From Cryptomeria japonica (taxonomy: Eukaryota; Streptophyta; Pinopsida; Cupressales; Cupressaceae): a stretch of 64,000 bases of DNA. The stretch spans positions 304,688,164 to 304,752,163 of the forward strand of contig NC_081414.1 of NCBI RefSeq assembly GCF_030272615.1. The letters are read 5' to 3'. Shown one piece after another: positions 1-10,568 of this stretch (position 1 is its first letter; every line of letters starts with the position of its first letter). A program made the position numbers and the translations under genes. Below the pieces are notes generated by a model. That model was given only the letters and a program-made list of their open reading frames with translations, was not told the origin of the DNA and made no database searches.

Positions 1-176
1 TCGGTAGACATAGAGTGTTACTCGGTAGACAGCTCGGTATATACTAAGCTCTGTGACTACTTTCTTCTATAACTGACTGCTTTGTGCTTACCGACTGAAT
101 GTTTCGGTAGTAATAACCGACTAGAGTATATAGAATGACTTTGGATATAAAACTAATGGCAACTCAGTAAGTAGTA
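1..176. repeat. possible right end of an insertion in the element A 5' LTR
   Basis: This stretch is rich in short cggtag / accgac motifs. It does not match the DNA that precedes the same LTR segment in the second copy (before about 19,445). The shared segment begins right after a CA at 175-176. I infer the tail of a nested insertion, perhaps a solo LTR, whose left end is outside the window. No TSD can be checked because only one end is present. Confidence 0.3.
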
Positions 177-2694
177 ACAGAATTATTGGGATGGGTAGTT
201 AGATTCAATAATGAAGATAATTAATAGTCAATCCCCATGACTTGATCCTAGGGAGGATATTTTAGGATAGGCATGGGAAGTCCATTGCAATGGCTAGTCA
301 ATCTCCCTTGGTCTCTCATAGGTCGAGATGGCTCCACATTTCCATCAAGCTTGTGCCTTGTGTTATAGTATTTGAGGATGGCATTTAATGACACTCCACT
401 CCTACATGTGTCCCCTTGTTGATTTGCACTTATGAATTGATGATTTGTAAGCCTCTAGGAGTTTCTTCTTGTGGTTGCTTGTGATTGGTCCTTGCTTGAG
501 AGTCCTTGTATTGTTAGTGTCCTTGGTTGCTAGGTGTCATCTTAGGTCTAGAGTGTGTGTTTGGACCTTGTGTCATCTCCTAACACGGGAGGTGGTTCCT
601 CTGGTTCCACAAGGTCAGGTGGTTGGTTCTTTTCAATATTGGGATATTCTCTTGGATTCATCATGGATGTGGATTCTTCTCATTGTTGTAGTTATGGATG
701 TTTCTTGTAGAAGATTTATGTAATGGATATCTTGGGTTCACGTAATGTATTATCATGTAAAGATGTAGATGTATTAGGAAGAGCCATGCTCATTATGTGA
801 TATTCATATGATTGTAAATGTAATTGTATTGTAGTTGGTATCATAGGATTATGACATGATTTGTAATAAAAGACTATAAGATGTATGGTGACGATCTTGT
901 ATAATGAAATTAAAAGGTTTCATGATAATTCCATCTTTATAATAGGTTTAGAATTGAAAGGGAATTGATTTAAGTTGTTATTTTTATTAGTTTATGTTCC
1001 ATGGATATCATCTAGGATGTATATTAATGTGTGAAAGAACCTTTAGAGAATGGAATGTGAGAATTGAGGTTGTTATTTAATATCATGTTAGGTAATGATG
1101 TCATTCATGTGATTGCATTGGAAGGATAGAAGATTATGCATGACATGTATCTAAGGAAAGCATTAGGATTCTTGAATTATGCATTTGGAACTTATGTTAA
1201 AGAAAATGATCATGTTACGAATTTAGATGCATAAGTGGCATGGATAAGATGACTATGTTTATGCATTAGATATTGCATTATCATTATGGATGGATAAATA
1301 TCATATAGATAGGAAATAGTTAAGGGTTTAAGCAAGTTTGGATTTTGTTATAAAATGAACTTAAGAAAAGGGAATAGTCTTGCATTGAAAGAATAAGCAT
1401 ATCATGTGAATTAGTTGATAGTGTAGAGTGCATCTCATAATGGTTAAATAATCAATTAGATTGCATATCGTAATGAAAGGAAGTATATAAGTTGCATTTG
1501 TTTAAGATTAAGGATTAATTGATGATAAGTGTGGTAATCAAGTGAGTAGAATGTTATTGCTTATGATATTTGATCAAGTAATGACGTTAAGGTACCCTAT
1601 GTTGGCAATTGACACTCATTGGATGCATTTTGTTGTCATTGATGGCAACAAGATCAAATGGAAGTCATATACCAGCACTAGGAGGCATATACCAACAAAT
1701 ATCGGCTTTGGAGCATTCAGGGCTACACCGGCACTGCCACCACCACCAGCATCAATACTTCATTGGAAGCCGACATCAAGGAGGATTTACTTAACGAATC
1801 ATTTTGTAATTATTGTAAAAGTTGACATTGAATATCTTTTCTAAATGTATTGTAAGCCGACATAAGGTATATTATTTGTAATAGGTATATAGGTCAGTTT
1901 GCTAGGTTATTTTGACATATATGAAATGTGTGGATATAGGAAAATATAGCAGAATTGTATAATGCAAAATATTTGTATGAAGATCATTTTGTATGCGAAT
2001 CTTATATCATGGAATGATTTGTAGATAGCTTGGAAAGCATTCTTCGAGGAGAAGAGATATCGGTAGTAGTTCAAGGTTTATGAACCGAAACTCTATTTGG
2101 CATAGAAGATGCATTCTTGAGTTCATTTTCAGTAATTTAATTTAGCAGAAAGCTTGTAGTCAGTGAGGCTCTTTAGTGATGAGCAGTATGATCTAGGCAT
2201 TGTGCCTTCCTGCATGTGCAAGCCCCTATAATATGTAATATCTTTTCATATGGACAGTGAATTGATATTGTGGGTCGCAAATCCCACCGTGGTTTTTCCT
2301 CTTGGAGGTTTTCCATGTATAAATTATGTGTGTTATGGTGTTCATTTATGTGGATGGTTTATTTTCTTATTGTTATATGTTTATTTGTTTATCAGTTTAT
2401 TTGTGTATGGTATAAAAGGATAAAAATTGTTCATATCGAAAGAACATTGATTCACCCCCCTCCCCCCCCTCTCAGTGTTCTTGGATCCCAACACCCTAGA
2501 GAGACAGTAGTATGGTTGTAATGTTATTTTGCTTGCATAATTATTTAATGTGTTTATAATTCATGTTCATAACGATTAATGTTAATTGATGTAATTGTAG
2601 ATGATGCATGTGAAGCATTAGATGTTAAATTTTTTTATATCCATTTGGTATGTTAGATGCTTAGTTTCTCTACGGTATTTTGGTAGGCATTACA
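177..2694 (+). repeat. Element A 5' LTR, 3' portion (interrupted)
   Basis: Positions 177-795 match 19,445-20,090 in direct orientation at about 93% by eye, which identifies them as the same LTR segment. The LTR ends at TTACA (2692-2694 is ACA), two bases before a PBS. Removing the solo LTR at 1600-2493 and one TSD copy leaves about 1 kb between the shared segment and the LTR end. That 1 kb has no partner in the window because the 3' copy is truncated. By comparison with the 3' LTR the whole LTR should be about 4.5 kb, with its start some 2.7 kb left of the window. No ORF of interest is present. Confidence 0.7.
1600..2493 (+). mobile_element. Solo LTR (894 bp), Copia-like, TSD CCCTA
   Basis: The sequence begins TGTTGGCAATTG at 1600 and ends TCCCAACA at 2493, so it has TG..CA ends. 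It is flanked by perfect 5-bp duplications CCCTA at 1595-1599 and 2494-2498. It contains no PBS, coding region or second LTR. The run of C before ctctcagtgttc (about 2455-2480) near the right end is typical of U5 in many plant Copia LTRs. It is therefore a solo LTR left by LTR-LTR recombination, sitting in the 5' LTR of element A. The same start (TGTTGGCA) and C-rich end recur, on the other strand, in the solo LTR at 44,393-45,515. Confidence 0.88.
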
Positions 2695-2696
2695 TA

Positions 2697-2713
2697 TGGT
2701 ATCAGAGCCCATG
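2697..2713 (+). promoter_or_regulatory. Element A primer-binding site (initiator tRNA-Met type)
   Basis: TGGTATCAGAGCCCATG starts two bases after the LTR end. TGGTATCAGAGC is the usual complement of the 3' end of initiator tRNA-Met in plant LTR retrotransposons. It fixes the right edge of the 5' LTR and the + orientation. The gag ATG follows at 2868. Confidence 0.9.
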
Positions 2714-2867
2714 TTCATACATGGGTCTTCTGGTTTCATTTGAGCCCACTGTGCATGTTAGCATTTAGCATGGGGTAGCCTAGCGGTTTTATCCCTCCTT
2801 ATTGTTTTTTCTCTTATTGCCTTAGTTTGTTAGCGTATAGCTCTCTTTTATGTCTTCCTTAGACAAG

Positions 2868-3146
2868 ATGTCTGCTAGGGATAGAGATCATCATCATGTT
2901 GGTCGCATGGGAACTCATAGGAATCCTCATCTCAAGGTTTTTGAGGAGTCACAAAATGAGGAGCAGTAGGATCAGGTTAGAGATGATGTGATTCTAAAGT
3001 TGGTGAACATGCTTCAGGAGCTTCTTGGTCGCCTAGGATCGAGACATGAGGAGAACCAGCAGGAGGAGTCTTTTCATTTAGAGCATCAGGAGATACAACG
3101 TTTATGTTCACCTAGGAGGAGAGTTGAGGTGGATCAGGAGGCACTT
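2868..3146 (+). pseudogene. gag: Element A gag, N-terminal part (broken)
   Basis: From ATG 2868 the frame encodes a His/Glu/Gln-rich N-terminus with one in-frame TAG at about 2968. The rest is open up to codon 3144-3146, where element B is inserted. The reading frame resumes in register at 12,200 once element B and one TSD copy are removed, which shows that the two pieces are one gag gene. Gag would form the cytoplasmic virus-like particle. The N-terminal stop alone would abolish normal translation. Confidence 0.8.
3142..3146 (+). repeat. Target-site duplication CACTT, left copy, of element B
   Basis: CACTT here is repeated exactly at 12,195-12,199, directly outside the two LTR ends of element B. 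A 5-bp duplication is the normal footprint of Ty3/gypsy integrase. Confidence 0.92.
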
Positions 3147-4664
3147 TGGTGCAGGAGCACCTACATATGAAGACATGACCCAAGAACAAGATGATTTCCA
3201 ATTAGCTAGAAGGAATGTAATAAGACCCTATAGGTCCTAGGAGTGTGACAAGTTTGTCCATGTTTGGGTCAAATTTTCATCTAGGGTTTGGTAGAGCAAA
3301 TCGAGTCAATAAGGCTCACAATGGTCTAAATTGAGGGATCAAGTGACCACAAGTCTATTTGAGTCATTTTTTATGTTTTAAAATCAAATGTAATCAACTA
3401 TGATAGTCTGGAGTCTAAGTTGGTTGAATTATGCAAAAGTTGTCATATTGTCAATTTGTTGTCATGACAATTTTGCACTTTTTGTAAGTTGTGGTTCTCC
3501 AGCGATCAGTTCGGTTTGAAAAATAGTTGGAGGAGGTTGTGGTCATTTGGGAAACACCTTTAAAGGTCCCAAACACTGAAGGATGTATGTTGGTTGTTTT
3601 CGAAAGAAATTGAAGCATCAAGAACTGTAGGAAACTCGGAGAAACCGCCTAGTTTTTGTTGATTGCATATTGAAGGAGGATTGGCAAGAATGCTCATGTC
3701 ATAGATCCTATAACTAGTTTGTTTTAACTTTGTTTTGCTTTCAGTGTGAATTCTTGAAGAAATCACTGCCCCATTCTATAAACAAATCTCTATCAGGTAG
3801 CCTAAAACCCTTAAACCCCTAGGGTTTGACTGCAATAATCCATTAAGAGGACACAACAGGGTGAAGAGGATGGAGAACTAACCCTAGGTCTGACATCTCT
3901 ATGTGATAGACCGGTTTGATGAGTGCAGTGCATGAGAATTGAGTGGTGGAGCACTAGAAAAAGGGTTTGAATGTGGTAGAAGAGTACTTTGGAGGTTTAC
4001 ATAACATTTCATGGTTAGTGATGGTCACCCATTACGAGAACCAAACCAATTTTTGAAAGGCATTCAGTCAAATAGGTTTAATAGCCCTATTAGGTCTGTT
4101 AGTGCAGCATTGGTTGGAATATCTGCAAATTGGTCTAGTACCAAAAACTGACATATTCTTTAGAACTCCCAAAAGGGTATCTAAAAACATAATTTGTTTG
4201 CCTAGGTCCACAAGGTGTCAAAATTTATCACCGATTCTTTCAAATGGAGGCCTAATAGCAACCGGTTCAGGTTTGTGGGCAAGTGAGTCAAGATTGATGT
4301 TCTGGTGGACCTAAACCATGAAATCTTGTTTCATTTGTGTTAAGGTGTTGTGAGAACACCCCTCAAAGGGTCATTGTGTTGAATTGGTCAAGTGGGCCAT
4401 TCAAACCCTAAAGCCTAGTAGTATCCCACTCATGTATGCAAGGGTGTGGGTAGTCACACAAGAACTTGAGAAGTGTTAATTGTCTATAAGTGGACATAGT
4501 GGAGCCTTGGGGTTTTCCAAGGTGTTTATTGGTGTCATTGAACCAATTCTTGAATTGGTGATTGTGTAAGGATCTTTGGGAACAAGGATTACCAGTTGAG
4601 ACTGAGAGCCTTAGAGGTTGGATGGTTCAAGATCACCTCCTTCCGGTCTGTCACCTCCTCATCA
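3147..4664 (+). repeat. Element B 5' LTR (1518 bp)
   Basis: It has TG..CA termini, TGGTGCAGG to CTCATCA, and is a direct repeat of 10,569-12,194. The boundaries are set by where similarity to the other copy stops on both sides, by the TSD on the left and by the PBS on the right. It is about 108 bp shorter than the 3' LTR because of two indels. The longer one falls at about 3838, where this copy joins two points that flank about 80 extra bases in the other. Confidence 0.92.
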
Positions 4665-4667
4665 TAT

Positions 4668-4680
4668 TGGTATTAGAGCA
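4668..4680 (+). promoter_or_regulatory. Element B primer-binding site (tRNA-Met type, one mismatch)
   Basis: TGGTATTAGAGCA lies three bases after the LTR end. It differs from the usual initiator tRNA-Met complement TGGTATCAGAGC by one C-to-T change, probably a later mutation. Confidence 0.85.
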
Positions 4681-4718
4681 AGATTTTGAAGATCACTTGG
4701 GTGGTTTAGTCTTAGTGT

Positions 4719-5944
4719 ATGTCAAAGGAAGAGATTGAAATAGGGACTGACAAAATGCCTCCTAAGAGTGTGTCACAAGATGCGGTGAAGAAGTTGATTG
4801 AAAAGATGCTTGAGTCCAAGCTTGAAGAATTGAAAAAAACTAAGGATAAGGAAGATGGAAGTGACACTGATGAAGAAGGGGATAAAGAAGATGGGGAATC
4901 CTCTAAGTGGGTAGAGGAGATACCTGTAAATCAGAGGGCATTTGTAGATTCCTTGAGGTCAGTCAATAGGGACACCATTCATGGGTTGCCTATCTATAGT
5001 GGAAGTATGGAAGAAGAAGAGGTGATAGAGTGGATTGAGGGATTGACCAGTCATTTTGAGTACAAAGAAATCCCTAAAGCTAAGAGGGTTAAGTTGGAAA
5101 AAGAAAGGTTGAAGGGGTTTTCTCTTACATGTTGGAACTATGTACAAGGAGAGAGAGTTAAGGAGGGAAAAAGTATGATAACCTCCTGGGAAAGGATGAA
5201 GGCTAAAGTCAAGGCACAATTCATGCCCATTGACTATGAAATGCAGATGTATAAAAAGTGGCAGAACCTCAGACAGAGAGACCTTGATGTGAATGCATAT
5301 ATGGACGAGTTTCATAAACTCAATCTCAAATCAAAAAGACAAGAAGAGGGGTCAGAGAAAGTGGGTAGGTAGTTGAATGGCCTAAGGATGAACATCCAAG
5401 ATGAGATCAGCATCTTAGCACCGGAGACAGTGAACAAGTGTTTTCAATTGACCCTAAGGGAAGAAGAGAAACTAAAAAGAAGAAGTGAGCAGAGTAGTAG
5501 AGGTAAAGGAGGGAGATTTTTCAGAGGTAGAGGCAGTTTTGGAGGAAGAACTCCTAACCAAAGGTCTAGTGGTGAGTCTAGCCAAGGGGAGCAAGTTGGG
5601 GACTCAAGTAGAAGAGGAGGCTATTGTGGGAGAAGACCTAATGGAAGAGGTGGGACAAATAAATCATGGAGCGAATCCAAGTTCTCAAGTATCAGATGCT
5701 ATAATTGCAATCAGACAGGGCACCTAACCTACAAGTGTCCAAAGAAGGCCTCAACTTCTCATGGTGGTGAGAGGAGAACCACTTTGACTCAAGAAGATGC
5801 AAGTAGTGTGACATCTTCTAAAGTGAATTTGACATCAGAGATGGGAGAAATCCCGATGATCAAGAGGACACTGCTAAAGGAACCAATGAAGACTGAGCCA
5901 CCCCAAAGAAAGGCTTTGTTTAGAATCAACTGCAAGATTCAAGG
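4719..5944 (+). pseudogene. gag: Element B gag, broken by a stop and by an insertion
   Basis: ATG 4719 opens a frame with an acidic, Lys/Glu-rich N-terminus. The capsid-like region follows (about residues 85-205, with GLPIYSG and many Trp/Lys). A Gly/Arg-rich stretch and a CCHC zinc knuckle come next (CYNCNQTGHLTYKC, about 5698-5739). An in-frame TAG at 5370-5372 splits it, and the frame downstream is unchanged. The frame runs into the insertion that starts at 5945 and continues in register at 7187 after it. Gag and Pol were thus one ORF. The zinc knuckle would bind element RNA in the particle. Confidence 0.9.
5940..5944 (+). repeat. TSD CAAGG, left copy
   Basis: CAAGG is repeated at 7181-7185 directly after the insertion. 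Removing the insertion and one copy restores an uninterrupted reading frame across the gag/protease border. Confidence 0.88.
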
Positions 5945-7180
5945 TGTCTACTCCAACTATAATAATAATAACTCTAATTGAAATCTCTATCCGAAGTTTG
6001 GACATTCATCTAGTAAAGTTACTATTTTCATGGCTAGTGTTCATTTAGTTATCGACCTAGGGACGTAAAACTTGAAATGGGTCTACACTATATATGCACT
6101 AAGCTCCTTCAATGGCTATTGTTTATTGTTGCAGTAACTAACATTATGCAGAAAGGAAAGCAAGAATGGAAATCATAGAAGGGTACATGAAAACTTATAA
6201 AAACTATGCTGGAATGATCTAATGTAAATAAAGAAATCACTCTGTTCTGGCTTGGCTGCAGGAACAGTCAATGGATCTATTTCCAGTGGCTACAGGAACA
6301 ATCCAGGCATGAACTTCTACTGCAACTAAAGGAGAAATAATTTCAATGAACATAAACATAGGATCACTCACCAAGTGGGCCCCCTTGGATGAGTGATATC
6401 AAGCTTCTAGCAAAATACTTTTAACAAATCAGAACAACATATTTTTCATTCATTTCTTCCTGAAAATGATTACATGTTCTACAAGAAAAACTCAAGAATG
6501 CTTGTCAAAATTCTCTTCTCTATTCCTTTCTATTATGTCTAACCTCTAAGAAAAAGGAAGAGCTTATTATAAAGAAAAGGTCAACTAAAATGGACAACTC
6601 AAATCACGCCCTGAAAAAGAGGTGGATGATTGACAGATGAAGAAGATAACTAGAGCTTGGCTGCAGGAAACGTGGATCTAAATTGAACCACAGTCTTTGC
6701 ATGCCATAGCGATATTTTGCGAATTCAATGCCCACTAGAGTTAAACTCCCATAGTGATGTATGGCTGCTCCAGTTATGCCATATCTTGCACTCGCTCGGC
6801 TTCTCTTCAGTTTGATCTTCGGTTATCTCATCTGTGATTCTTCATTCCTTAGGCGTGAAAGGAGAACATCCATCGCAGCATCATTTATTATCTGCAGTAA
6901 ACAAGAACAACATACAAGGACATGCATACATATTTTACTTAATTAATACATTCATTAACTCACATATAACATTATCCCAAATAATCCGCATAACAATAGG
7001 AACAAACCACTTGGCTGCAGGAATAGATCGGCAAAGTTCAAACATGATTTCATAAGTCCAAGTTTACACATGGAATACATATAGTCAATTCATAATACTT
7101 TACTACCACAACGCAACCCAAAAGATGTCAAATACCTAAGAGTTTTGATGGTAAAAACATGACAAAGTATCAACTTATCA
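5945..7180. mobile_element. 1236-bp TG..CA insertion (probable solo LTR) in element B
   Basis: The insert starts TGTCTACTCC and ends ACTTATCA, with CAAGG duplicated on both sides. The reading frame of element B is split exactly at this point. TG..CA ends with a 5-bp TSD and no coding capacity point to a solo LTR. Its strand is not decided: neither direction shows a clear PBS partner or polyadenylation signal that I can trust. A short motif, cttggctgcagga, recurs at about 6247, 6656 and 7010. No similarity to the other LTRs in the window is evident. Confidence 0.8.
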
Positions 7181-7186
7181 CAAGGT

Positions 7187-7621
7187 CAGGTTTGTAAAGT
7201 TGTCATAGATTCAGGGTCTACTGATAAAATTGTATCTTTGGAAGCAGTAAACAAGTTGAACTTGGAGAGAATACCCCATAGTTGTCCATATAGAGTCAGT
7301 TGGTTGAACAAGGGGCAACACATACTCATCAATGAACAAGCATGGGTAGAGTTTAGTATTGGGGGGTATAAGGATAAAAGTTTGTGTGACATCCTTCTGA
7401 TGGATGCTTGCCATCTTTTGCTTGGAAGACCATGGCAGTTTGACAAAAAGGCTCATCATGATGGAGAAAAGAATGCTTACTATTTCCAAAAGGATGGTGT
7501 GACCTTTAGGATACATTCAGTGGTAGAAGAGGATCCATAGCATGTAGGATCTAGTGTGATGATGGTAGGGGAAAAATAATTCCTTGATACACTAAAGGAG
7601 GAAGGTGGAGTAGGTTTTTCT
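7187..7621 (+). pseudogene. pol: Element B aspartic protease region
   Basis: The frame resumes at 7187 with VCKVVIDSGSTDKIVS, where DSG is the retropepsin catalytic triad motif. It continues to LLGRPWQFD at about 7418-7444, the second conserved protease segment (hydrophobic-hydrophobic-G-x-P-W) of Ty3/gypsy proteases. In-frame stops occur at 7538-7540 (TAG) and 7577-7579 (TAA) in the linker to RT. The protease would cleave Gag-Pol in the particle. Its active site is intact, but the polyprotein is interrupted before and after it. Confidence 0.88.
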
Positions 7622-9100
7622 TTGATTGTGAACCCCAAGGAAGAAAGGAAGAAGAGTGTGAGTGAGGTAGGACCTAAGGAGGTCACAAAACTACTAGACC
7701 AGTACAAAGGAGGGGTTGTGGAACATATACCTGATTCCCTGCCACCTATCAGAGATATTAGTCATCAGATTGATCTCATATCGGGAGCAGTACTTCCTAA
7801 CAAGGTAGCATATAAAATGACCCCACAACAGAATGAAGAGATAGCTAGAAAAATTCAACAACTCCTAGATAAAGGGTTGGTGAGAAAGAGCCTTAGCCCA
7901 TGTACATTACCTATTGTTTTAGCCCCAAAGAAGGAAGGGAAATGGAGGATTTCTACTGATTCTAGGGATATCAATAGGATAACCATTAGATATAGGTTTC
8001 CTATTCCAAGGATAGAATACCTAATGGATTATTTAGGGGGAGCCACCTTTTTCTCTAAAATTGACCTCAAGAGTGGGTACCATCAGATAAGGATAAGAGA
8101 GGGGGATGAATGGAAGACTACATTTAAAACCAATGAAAGGTTGTACGAGTGGCTTGTGATGCCTTTTGGTCTTTCAAATGCCCCTAGCAACTTCATGAGA
8201 CTAATGAATGAAGTGTTGTAGGAGTTTAAAGGGAAATTTGTGGTAGTCTACCATGATGACATATTGGTATTCAACAAGAGCAAGCAGGAGCACTTAAAGA
8301 ACTTGGAGATAGTCTTGAAGCAGGTGTAGGAGCAGAAGTTGATGATAAATTTAGAAAAGCATGACTTCATGAAGCAGGAGTTGTTGTACTTAGGCTTTGT
8401 CATCTCTAAGAGTGACTTGAAGATGGATTCTTCCAAGGTAGAGGCTTTTTTGAACTAGCCTACACCCAAGATAGTGGGACAGGTAAGAATTTTTCATGGT
8501 TTGGCAACATTTTATAAAAAAATCATTAGAAATTATAGTGATATTTGTGCACCTATGTTAGAAACCATCAAGGGTAGTGGTAAGGTGAAGTTTGTGTGGA
8601 CCAAAGAAGCAAATAAGAGTTTTGAGTGTTTAAAATAGAAAGTTGCCAAGTACCCAATCCTAGTATTTCTTGATTTCAGTAAGGTCGTCACGATTGAATG
8701 TAATGCAACTGGTTTGGCTATAGGAGAAGTACTGAGCCAAGAGAAGAGATCGGTGGCCTTTTTCAGTGAAAAACTAAATGAAGCAAAGAGGAAGTATTCT
8801 TCATATGATTTAGAGTTGTATGAAATGGTACAAGCTCTTAAAAAGTGGAGACATTAATTGCTTCCTAAGGGGTTTATTTTGTATACTGACAATCATGCTC
8901 TTAGTTTTCTGAATGGACAGGAGAAGCTCAGTCATAGGCATATGAAATGGGTTGAAAGTCTTCAAGCATACACCTTCATTATCAAGCACAAGAAAGGGGT
9001 AGCCAATAAGGTTGTAGATTCTCTAAGTAGGAGGGTGTTGATAGTGCAAGAAGTGCAGTTGCAGAGTATGGGTTTTGAAGCACTCAAAGGATTGTATGAA
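7622..9100 (+). pseudogene. pol: Element B reverse transcriptase and RNase H (broken)
   Basis: RT motifs occur in order: KKEGKWRISTDSRDIN, FSKIDLKSGYHQI (first catalytic Asp kept), MPFGLSNAPSNFM, then YHDD at 8249-8260, which keeps both Asp residues but has His at the variable position. Thumb and connection follow with LNxPTPK (the Trp codon is now TAG, about 8458). RNase H follows, in which the first catalytic Asp is Asn (IECNATG, about 8690) while YTDNHAL is kept. In-frame stops lie at 8219, about 8326, 8458, about 8636 and 8855. There are no frameshifts, so the region reads through in one frame. It would copy element RNA into cDNA. Confidence 0.9.
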
Positions 9101-10090
9101 GAGGATCAATATTTCAAGGAAATATATAAGGTAAGTTGTGAGTTTGCAAATGCTTTTCATGGAAAATTTTCTGACTACACCCTGCAGTATGGTCTTTTGT
9201 ATAAGGGGTGTTAGTTGTGTATCCCTGGGTGTTTAATGAGGGATAATGTAGTAAAGGAGAAACATAGTGGTGGTTTAGGAGGTCACTTTGGGCTAAATAA
9301 GACTTTAGACCTAGTCAAGAGATTTTACTTTTGGCCAAAGATGCAGAATCATATCAGAAAGTTTGTGGAGAGTTATACTGTGTGTCAGAGAGCAAAGGGA
9401 GTTGCAACCAATGCAATATTGTACCAACCTTTTCCTATACCAAGCAGACCATGGGAAAATTTGAGTATAGAGTTTGTGATGGGATTACCTAAGAAAAAGA
9501 TAGGCCATGACAATGTGTTTGTTGTGGTAGACAGGTTCAGCAAGATGGCTCACTTTATTCCTTGTAAAACCATAAATGATGCTAGCTATATTGCATGATT
9601 GTTTTTCAGAGAAATTGTTTGAATCCATGGAATGCCTTTGAGTATTGTGTCTGACCAGGATGACAAGTTTGTAGGGAATTTTTTGAGAACCTTATGGAAA
9701 AGGTTGGGTACAAATTTATCTTTTAGCTCAGCCTATCACCCTCAGACCAATGGCCAAACTAAGGTTGTGAATAGGTCATTGGGAAATCTTCTTAGATGTT
9801 TGACAAAGGATCATGACAGTAGTTGGGATGTGGTAATACTTCAGGCAGACTATGCCTATAATGATTCAACAAATAGAAGTACAAGTCTGATTCCTTTTGA
9901 GATTATGTATCGTAGTCATCCAAGAGGAGTTTTTGAATTAAGAGATATCCAGGGGATGGACAAAAGGAGTGGACATGCTGATGAATTTGTAGAGGCTATG
10001 AAAGAGGTGCACCAACAAGTTTGGGATACCTTACACAAGAATAGTCAAAAGGTTAAAGAAAGAGTGGATCAAAGAAGGAGAGATGTGTAG
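9101..10090 (+). pseudogene. pol: Element B integrase (catalytic residues lost)
   Basis: The zinc-binding region is recognisable (HSGGLGGHFG, then YTVCQRAKG; the first Cys of the usual pair is Ser). The core is readable as LSIEFVMGLP, DRFSKMAHF, SDQDDKFVGNF and HPQTNGQTK. Compared with the usual family pattern, the first catalytic Asp is Glu (IEFVMG) and the catalytic Glu is Lys (GQTK), so two of the DDE residues are changed. In-frame stops are at 9212, 9595, about 9620 and 10,088. Integrase normally joins the cDNA to chromosomal DNA. This copy cannot be active. Confidence 0.88.
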
Positions 10091-10519
10091 TACCAAGTGG
10101 CTGACATGGTCATGGTTCATCTTAGCAAGGACAGGTTGCCCAAGGGAAGCCATAGCAAGTTGATGATGAGAAGGATTAGACCTTGTAAAATTTTGGATAA
10201 ATATGTTCCTAATGCTTACAAGATTGAAATCCCTGATGATATTTCTATTTCACTTATATCTAATGTTTCTGATCTAACATTGTATAGGAGTCCTCTTGCT
10301 AGAGAACGTGTAGGTGAATCTGTTCAGGAAAGTGAAGAATGGATAAAATACTTACCATATAAGGAGCCACCTAAGATGGAGTGCATTTTGGATAGCAGGG
10401 AAGCCAAGAAAATAAGGAACAAGACCTATTTTGAGAACATAGTCAAATGACAGGGCCTTCCTGACTCAGAAGCTACCTGGATACTGGAGGAAGATATCAA
10501 AAAGAAGAGTGGTGATTAG
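10091..10519 (+). pseudogene. pol: Element B integrase C-terminus and chromodomain
   Basis: After the GPY-like segment the frame encodes ILDSREAKKIRN, the aromatic TYFENIVK, then a TGA (10,448-10,450) where chromodomains have Trp, followed by QGLPDSEATWILEEDI. The spacing and the EATW motif identify a chromodomain. In chromoviruses it guides integration to chromatin bearing particular histone marks. The stop is at 10,517-10,519. The TGA is explained by one G-to-A change of TGG. Confidence 0.85.
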
Positions 10520-10568
10520 CAGCAGTTGGTCTCTAAGAGGACTTGAGACAAATTTCACCTAGGGATTA

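Noticed and set aside
469-723. 84-codon open frame in the LTR of element A
   Set aside because: The second LTR copy does not keep the frame, and no protein motif is present.
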